In this document: positions 44,950-49,695 of the stretch, piece by piece
Layout of the letters: each line of letters begins with the position of its first letter
Numbering within the stretch: the first letter of the stretch is position 1
Assembly: GCF_025965215.1 (NCBI RefSeq)
Contig: NZ_JAOPXI010000104.1
Span: 1 to 49,695, forward strand
Reading direction: 5' to 3'
Length of the DNA stretch: 49,695 nucleotides
Origin: Marmoricola sp.
GTDB taxonomy: Bacteria > Actinomycetota > Actinomycetes > Propionibacteriales > Nocardioidaceae
Made by a program: the position numbers and the translations under genes
The notes under the pieces: model-generated
The model's database searches: none
Told to the model about the DNA's origin: nothing
What the model saw: only the letters and a program-made list of their open reading frames with translations

Positions 44950-45888
44950 TCAGCCGCGATCGCGAACAGCTTCGACCGCACTCGCAGCCTCACTCGCTAC
45001 GACCGCCGCGCCCGAAGCCCTCGCGGTGGTCTCAGCAGCAGCCCGGTCCGCAGCAAGGGAGCCCATGCCCGCAAGCGCCCGGGCCGTAGCGACGACCTCC
45101 GCCTCCACTGCGGCATCCAGCGCGGACACGGTCTGGGCCACCTCGGTGGCCGCAGCAGCTACGGCGTTCGCCACCGCCGCGGCCGCGCGCGTCGTTTCCA
45201 ACGTCGTCGCATCGGCAGCGGCCTCGACCATGGCCGCGACCAGGAGTGCCGCGGCAGATGCCTCCGCCTCCTGACCGGGGATTCCGGCGGCGACGACGAC
45301 CAGCGCTGCCCGCGCCGCAGCCTGGGCAACCTGTTTGGCGGCGGCTTCAGCATGTGATCGCGTCACGGCTGCGGACTGAACCGCGTCGGACGCCACCATT
45401 CGGGCCGCCTCCTGCGCCGCGAACGTTCGCGCCTCCCGAGCTCGAGCTGCGGCTTCGGATGCCATGTCGGCAGCAGCTGCCACGGCGGCGGCGATCAGCA
45501 ATACCGCCTCCGCTGCCGCCTCCGCCTCGGCCTCGGCTGCGATGGCGACTGCCTCGGCGACCACGACTGCGGCCGCCGCATCATGCAACCCGGTCGGCGC
45601 CTCGACGTGCCACGCCGGATCGTAGTCACGGTGACCCGCGTGCGGCAGTGCCATGACCTTCAGCGCCGTACACGGACGAGTCGGTTCCTTCGCGCAGATT
45701 CCGCAGCGCACGACCGTCTCGGTGCCGGAGCGGGAGGTCACGACCATCGTGTGGTCGTGATGCTGGTCGATCGCGGCAAGCTCTCCTTCGAAATCCCGAT
45801 GAAGGCCGACCTGACCCCTCCCAGAGAACAGGCGGAACGTCTCCTGGTCCTCCTGGACTCGGGCGCAGAGGAACGGAATGATCTTCAC
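44950..45888 (-). CDS. DUF6221-like protein with ~210-residue Ala-rich helical tail
   Basis: 312 aa if started at GTG 45888; no strong ribosome site is visible and the start is uncertain. Residues 1-97 resemble DUF6221: N-terminal FLCARVQEDQ, C-terminal ALKVMALPHAGHRDYDPAWH. Between them lie HHDH (43-46) and a Cys cluster CGIC (62-65) plus Cys73. Residues 104-312 are about half Ala with regular Glu/Arg/Val, a long amphipathic or coiled-coil helix region, not part of ordinary DUF6221 proteins. DUF6221 is common in actinobacteria and their phages; its function is unknown. A 12-bp palindrome lies 48 bp upstream. Confidence 0.6.
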   Translation of the reverse strand: MKIIPFLCARVQEDQETFRLFSGRGQVGLHRDFEGELAAIDQHHDHTMVVTSRSGTETVVRCGICAKEPTRPCTALKVMALPHAGHRDYDPAWHVEAPTGLHDAAAAVVVAEAVAIAAEAEAEAAAEAVLLIAAAVAAAADMASEAAARAREARTFAAQEAARMVASDAVQSAAVTRSHAEAAAKQVAQAAARAALVVVAAGIPGQEAEASAAALLVAAMVEAAADATTLETTRAAAAVANAVAAAATEVAQTVSALDAAVEAEVVATARALAGMGSLAADRAAAETTARASGAAVVASEAASAVEAVRDRG

Positions 45889-45935
45889 GGAGAGCTGCTC
45901 ATGGTTCGAGCATGCACCCGGCGGACGCGAATAGA

Positions 45936-45947
45936 TAGACCGGTCTA
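45936..45947. promoter_or_regulatory. Palindrome TAGACCGGTCTA, probable TetR-type operator
   Basis: A perfect 12-bp palindrome in the 62-bp gap upstream of the DUF6221-like gene. TAGACCGGTCTA-type sites are a frequent TetR/AcrR operator form. The binding protein is not identifiable here. Confidence 0.6.
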
Positions 45948-45950
45948 CTC

Positions 45951-46544
45951 CTACGAGAGTTCGCGCTCGCCGACGAGGATCGGGACCCGCCACAGCGGGC
46001 CGCCGCGGTCGAGGAGCAGCGCCTGGAACGTCCACCGGAGCAGGCTCAGCGAGGCGTAGATGAGGAACACCGCCACCGGGATCTCGATGAATGCCGCGAG
46101 CCCGATGGCCGTCGGTCGGTCGTGAGGAGCTGCGGTCGTGATGTCGAACCACGCGTCGCACAGCAGGAGTACGCCGGAGGCGAAGGACGCGAGCACCACG
46201 AGTTGGCGCCCGCGGAACGCCAGGGCCGCGGTGGCGACGAACATCAAGGTGAGGATCACGTCGAAGCCGACCCAGGTGAGCGTCCAGTTGGGCACGACAT
46301 AGCGACCGGGCAGCGTGATGCCGAGGTAGATGGTCCACGGCACCAGCCCGACTGCACCGACGGTCAGCAATGCGACGCGATGGCGGCGGATCTTCCGGGG
46401 GTCGACGTGAGCGCGTGGTCGCCCTCCCGGCAGGCGCGTGAGTCGGGCCATCAGCTCACGTCGTTCCTCGAGCGTCAACGCCCGGAGGTCGGCATCAGTG
46501 GGCCAATGTCCGCGATCGCGGCTCTCGGCATCGGTATTCGACAC
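45951..46544 (-). CDS. Four-helix membrane protein of unknown function
   Basis: 197 aa from GTG 46544, with GGAGGAGCT directly upstream (a good ribosome site). A ~60-residue charged cytoplasmic N-terminus (ALTLEERRELMARL) leads into four hydrophobic segments: ~58-78, ~88-110, ~113-133 and ~145-172. The second-third loop has FRGRQLVVLASFASGVLLLCDAWFD and the C-terminus RGGPLWRVPILVGE. Similar uncharacterised proteins occur in Nocardioides-like genomes. It is divergent from the broken GH6 gene. Confidence 0.75.
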   Translation of the reverse strand: MSNTDAESRDRGHWPTDADLRALTLEERRELMARLTRLPGGRPRAHVDPRKIRRHRVALLTVGAVGLVPWTIYLGITLPGRYVVPNWTLTWVGFDVILTLMFVATAALAFRGRQLVVLASFASGVLLLCDAWFDITTAAPHDRPTAIGLAAFIEIPVAVFLIYASLSLLRWTFQALLLDRGGPLWRVPILVGERELS

Positions 46545-46685
46545 AGCTCCTCCAGACAAAGGTCGCCAACCCGAGCTACGTGGAAGCCAACACCCGCGGA
46601 GCCAAGAAGATTTCCGTTTGCCCTCAGCAAGGCGGGTCCGCAGCCGATGTAACAGGGAGTAAGCCCACCACGGCAAGGATTTTTG

Positions 46686-47813
46686 GTGTCTCGTTCTCTT
46701 CGTCAGCCGCGGCGCCAGTCAGGTGCCCTGGTAGCCCGCGGCGTACTGCTGTCCTTGCTGGTGTGCGCACTCGGCCTCGGGCTCGGCACCGCCACGCGCT
46801 CCATGGCCGCGACGCCCTCCGGTCGGGCAACAACGCCTGCTGCGACGAACCCGCTGAGGGCTGAACCGTGGGGCATCTACCGCGATCCGTACGAGAGCGC
46901 GTACGCCGCCTAGAGCAGCGCCACCGGCACCGACAAGGCCTTGCTCGCCAAGATCGCGCTGCGACCGCGGGTGATCTGGGTGGGTACCTGGATCAGCACC
47001 GCGAACATCGCAGCCCTGGTCCGCAGCCACATCCAGAACTTCCAGCGCGACGACCCGAACGCGCTCGTCCAGTTCGCCACGTTCCGGACCTTCCCCTACG
47101 GCGAAGGCAAGGTGGGCCAGCCGCTGACCGCCGCAGCGCAAGCCGACTACCGCGCCTGGTACGACCAGCTTGCGCTGGCCATCGGCTCGACGCACGCCGC
47201 GATCATCCTCGAACCCGACCTCGGGCTTGCCTGGAAGGGATGGCGACCACGAGTCCGGTTCGCCTTGGCGGCGTACGCCGCGCGAGTCCTCGGAGCGCTG
47301 CCGCACACCTCGGTGTACATCGACGCCAGTGACGCGGACTGGCTGCACCTGTCACAAGCGACCCAGCAGCTGTTGCTCTCCGGCGTGAAGTACGTGCGCG
47401 GGTTCGCGCTCGGAGCAACGCACTACTCCTCGACCGCGGGCAACATCGCCTACGGCGCGGCACTGGTCAGCGCGCTCGCCCGCGCCGGCGTACCGGGTCG
47501 TCACTTCGTGGTCGACACCGCGGACAACGGCCGTCCGTTCACCTGGCTCCAGTTCTACGCCGCCCACCCGCACGGCACCTTCGACAACGCGAACGTGTGC
47601 GCCAGCCGTGCCCAGACCCGGTGCGACACGCTCGGGATCCCGCCGACGACCTTCACGGCGTCGGCAACCTGGGGGATGTCGACCACGGTGCGTCGGGAGG
47701 CCGCCCGGTCGGCCGACGCGTTCCTGTGGTTCGGTCGCCCCTGGCTCTACCTGCAGGCCAATCCGTTCCAGCTGGCCCGGGCGCTCGCCGTTGCCCGGAC
47801 GACTCCCTACTGA
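46686..47813 (+). pseudogene. Secreted glycoside hydrolase family 6, interrupted by an in-frame TAG
   Basis: From GTG 46686 (AAGGA six bases upstream) a signal peptide and the start of a GH6 domain (NPLRAEPWGIYRDPYESAYAA) run to TAG at 46911-46913. Reading through this one codon, the same frame continues as SSATGTDKALLAKIALRPRV and gives the rest of a GH6 fold: VQFATFRTFPYGEGKVGQPL, the probable proton-donor segment ILEPDLGL, VYIDASDADWL, VVDTADNGRPF and LWFGRPWLYLQANPFQLAR. GH6 proteins are endoglucanases or cellobiohydrolases. One base change (for example TGG or CAG to TAG) explains the break, so recent inactivation or a sequencing error is likely. A TTG at 46941 is an unlikely restart. Confidence 0.85.
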
Positions 47814-48388
47814 GCCAGGTCGCCTGCAGCCTCCAGACCGCGGGTGATGAGGTCTCCCAGCGCCGCGTACGCCGCCGCGTCACCGAGCCCCGTCGCTGCT
47901 TCGATCCGACCCTCCGCGATCGCTGACATCACCACGGCGACGGCAGCGCCGACGAACCGCGCGTCGACCGGACGCAGGGCTTGCGAGGCGACACCCGACG
48001 TCACGATGTCCTGGACCCGCTGGGCGGCCCGCTCGGTGTTCTCGACGTAGATCGCGCGCGCCGGCGGGTAGTCGGCGAGATCGGCGTAGAACTTCTCCGA
48101 CGCCGGGGCGAGCTCCTCTGCGACGGCGGCGAGGGAGACGGCCAGCCGTCGTCCGGGGTCGGGTTCGGCTGCGACCCGGGCCTCGATCCGGTCCTCGGCA
48201 CGACGGAAGTACCGTCGTACCGCAGTGACCACGATCTGCTCCTTGCTGGACGCCACCAGGTACAGGCTGGATCGTGAGCACCGCAGCCGAGCCGCGAGGT
48301 CGCCCATCCCGAAGGCAAGGAAACCCTCGGCCAGGTAGAGCTCGACCAGTGCTTCGAGAAGTTGTTCGCCACGGGCTTCGGGGGCCAT
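47807..48388 (-). CDS. TetR/AcrR family regulator
   Basis: 193 aa from ATG 48388. HTH FLAFGMGDLAARLRCSRSSLYLVASSKEQ (about residues 22-50), followed by a C-terminal ligand domain with FYADLADYPPARAIYVENT. It is divergent (88 bp) from the acyl-CoA dehydrogenase gene, whose promoter carries a partial palindrome at 48401-48428, the likely operator. It overlaps the broken GH6 gene by 7 bp at the 3' end. An acyl-CoA ligand is inferred from context. Confidence 0.88.
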   Translation of the reverse strand: MAPEARGEQLLEALVELYLAEGFLAFGMGDLAARLRCSRSSLYLVASSKEQIVVTAVRRYFRRAEDRIEARVAAEPDPGRRLAVSLAAVAEELAPASEKFYADLADYPPARAIYVENTERAAQRVQDIVTSGVASQALRPVDARFVGAAVAVVMSAIAEGRIEAATGLGDAAAYAALGDLITRGLEAAGDLAQ

Positions 48389-48400
48389 GATTGAGGATAC

Positions 48401-48428
48401 CAGAACCGATACTGTAGTACTAGGTCTG
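48401..48428. promoter_or_regulatory. Imperfect 28-bp palindrome between TetR and acyl-CoA dehydrogenase genes
   Basis: CAGA.C...TACT..AGTA...G.TCTG, 18 of 28 positions symmetrical, centred in the divergent region 13 bp from the TetR start. It is a candidate operator for the adjacent TetR protein. Confidence 0.45.
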
Positions 48429-48476
48429 TTACTCACGGCGTTGGCAAGCACGCCGACCGCAAGCTGGAAGGTTCCG

Positions 48477-49646
48477 ATGACTGCACGACGCGTCCTGCCC
48501 ACCGACGAGGCCACCGACCTGCTCAGGCTGGTCCGGGACCTGGCCACTCGCGAGCTGCTGCCCCTGGCCGCGACCGCCGAGCGCAACCAGGCCTTCCCTC
48601 GGGAGACCTTCCGCCTGCTCGGACGCACCGGTCTGCTCGGACTCCCCTACCCGGAGGAGTACGGCGGAAGCGGGTTGCCCTACGAGGTCTACCTCCAGGT
48701 GCTCGAAGAGATCGGCTCGGTCTGGTCGAGCGTCGGCGTGGGCGTCAGCGTGCACGCGCTCTCCTGCTTCGGCCTCGCGACGGTGGGCACCGAGGAGCAG
48801 AAGCGGTCCTGGCTCCCGGACATGCTCGGCGGCGACCTCCTCGGCGGCTACTGCCTCTCCGAGGCCCACGCCGGGTCCGATCCGGCTGCGATGCGGACCA
48901 CCGCCCGTCGCGAGGGCGATGAGTACGTCCTGAACGGCGCCAAGGCATGGACGACCCACGGCGGGCAGGCGGACTTCTACAAGGTGATGGCCCGGACGTC
49001 GACCGAGCGCAACGGGATCTCGTGCTTCCTGGTCCCGGCCGACACCCCCGGCCTGAGCGCCGATGCTCCCGAGGACAAGATGGGTCTGACCGGCTCGACC
49101 ACCGCGACGATGCTGTTCGACAACGTCCGGATCCCGGTCGAGCGCCGGCTGGGTGAGGAGGGCGACGGCCTCAAGATCGCGCTGGCCGGCCTGGACTCCG
49201 GTCGCCTCGGCATCGCGGCCGTGGCCGTCGGCCTGGCCCAGGGCGCGCTCGACAACGCAGTCGCCTACGCCAAGGAGCGGGAGACCTTCGGCAAGCGGAT
49301 CATCGACCACCAGGGACTGGCCTTCGTCCTCGCCGACGCCGAGGCGGCGATCGCTTCGGCACGTGCGACGACCCTGCACGCGGCCCGGCTCAAAGACGCC
49401 GGACTGCCCTTCAGTCGCGAGGCGTCGATCGCCAAACTGGTCGCCACCGACAACGCGATGAAGGTGACCACCGACGCCGTCCAGGTCCTCGGTGGCTACG
49501 GCTACACCAGGGACTTCCCGGTCGAGCGCTACATGCGCGAGGCCAAGGTCATGCAGATCTTCGAGGGAACCAACCAGATCCAGCGGATGGTCATCAGCCG
49601 CGGGCTCGAGAACGACAACCACGGCACGATCACGCGGAGGCCGTAG
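48477..49646 (+). CDS. Acyl-CoA dehydrogenase (short/medium/branched chain type)
   Basis: 389 aa from ATG 48477 (GGAAGG six bases upstream). GLPYPEEYGGSGLPY, the FAD/substrate motif GYCLSEAHAGSDPAAM, NGAKAWTTHGG, ERETFGKRIIDHQGL, VQVLGGYGYTRDFPVERYMREAK and the catalytic Glu363 in QIFEGTNQIQRM are intact. It introduces the alpha,beta double bond in acyl-CoA using FAD and electron-transfer flavoprotein. It is divergent from, and probably controlled by, the neighbouring TetR. The window ends 49 bp downstream without another recognisable feature. Confidence 0.95.
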   Translation: MTARRVLPTDEATDLLRLVRDLATRELLPLAATAERNQAFPRETFRLLGRTGLLGLPYPEEYGGSGLPYEVYLQVLEEIGSVWSSVGVGVSVHALSCFGLATVGTEEQKRSWLPDMLGGDLLGGYCLSEAHAGSDPAAMRTTARREGDEYVLNGAKAWTTHGGQADFYKVMARTSTERNGISCFLVPADTPGLSADAPEDKMGLTGSTTATMLFDNVRIPVERRLGEEGDGLKIALAGLDSGRLGIAAVAVGLAQGALDNAVAYAKERETFGKRIIDHQGLAFVLADAEAAIASARATTLHAARLKDAGLPFSREASIAKLVATDNAMKVTTDAVQVLGGYGYTRDFPVERYMREAKVMQIFEGTNQIQRMVISRGLENDNHGTITRRP

Positions 49647-49695
49647 CGATCAACGGTCAGGGTCCTGCGGAGGGTGGAACGTAGGCGGTTCGGAG

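Noticed and set aside
44909-45274. Ala/Ser-rich open frame on the plus strand opposite the Ala-rich tail
   Set aside because: It is the mirror of GCN-rich codons; the minus frame is continuous with a recognisable DUF6221-like domain, whereas this one has no start context or domain.
44950-46544. Prophage remnant, because DUF6221-like proteins occur in phages
   Set aside because: No integrase, capsid, tail, lysis or attachment-site features are visible nearby.
46941-47813. A shortened but functional GH6 gene starting at TTG 46941
   Set aside because: It would lack the signal peptide and the first strand of the barrel, and there is no ribosome site before the TTG.

Overview
The window is high-GC actinobacterial DNA. 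Coding frames have strongly GC-rich third positions, GTG starts are common (one TTG), and genes are often joined by ATGA, GTGA or TGATG overlaps. Several F420-linked oxidoreductases, a mycobacterial-type membrane adenylate cyclase, excalibur and DUF6221-like proteins, and a polyprenyl-phosphate sugar cassette suggest Nocardioidaceae or a close relative; this is inference from gene content. I see no rRNA, tRNA, CRISPR array, IS element or intact prophage.

Layout. 1-2679: 3' part of a giant repeat-bearing surface protein, closed by a 15-bp hairpin. 2679-8702 (minus): an OmpR-type response regulator and histidine kinase, then a lipid-linked sugar cassette (GT-C transferase, polyprenol-phosphate glycosyltransferase, GtrA flippase), then an HSL-type hydrolase. 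8805-10571: alpha/beta hydrolase, a 56-aa membrane protein and a TetR regulator. 10579-18547 (minus): a seven-gene operon for a branched-chain-amino-acid-type ABC importer with a fused LivH-LivM permease, a lipoprotein carrying a 59-residue Gly-Thr tether, two extra envelope proteins and a terminal TetR paralogous to the convergent one. 18772-26737: a divergent catabolic locus. SDR and a deazaflavin-type reductase lie to the left; FMO, EthR-like TetR, hydrolase, acyl-CoA ligase, epimerase-like dehydrogenase and LLM oxidoreductase lie to the right; a perfect 14-bp palindrome sits between.

26734-32254: adenylate cyclase, CoA-type Nudix hydrolase, crotonase and AidB-like acyl-CoA dehydrogenase, with a divergent PaaX-family regulator. 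32232-34643: csoR-copA copper operon with a clear CsoR operator. 34655-37163: DHA2 efflux pump and acyl-CoA thioesterase II. 37156-44105: F420:NADPH oxidoreductase, divergent from a five-gene reductive pyrimidine/beta-alanine pathway (ureidopropionase, dihydropyrimidinase, LLM oxidoreductase, class III aminotransferase, CoA-acylating semialdehyde dehydrogenase). 44106-44594: non-coding, repeats and hairpins. 44595-46544: excalibur protein, a DUF6221-like protein with a long Ala-rich tail, and a membrane protein. 46686-47813: a GH6 glycosidase gene broken by one in-frame amber codon. 47807-49646: TetR and a divergent acyl-CoA dehydrogenase.

The most promising novelties are the pyrimidine cluster, which lacks a classical dihydropyrimidine dehydrogenase but contains an LLM oxidoreductase beside an F420 reductase; the palindrome-controlled FMO catabolic locus; the tethered ABC importer with companion envelope proteins; and an 11-bp-phased direct repeat found both next to the two-component regulator and in front of the glycosylation cassette.
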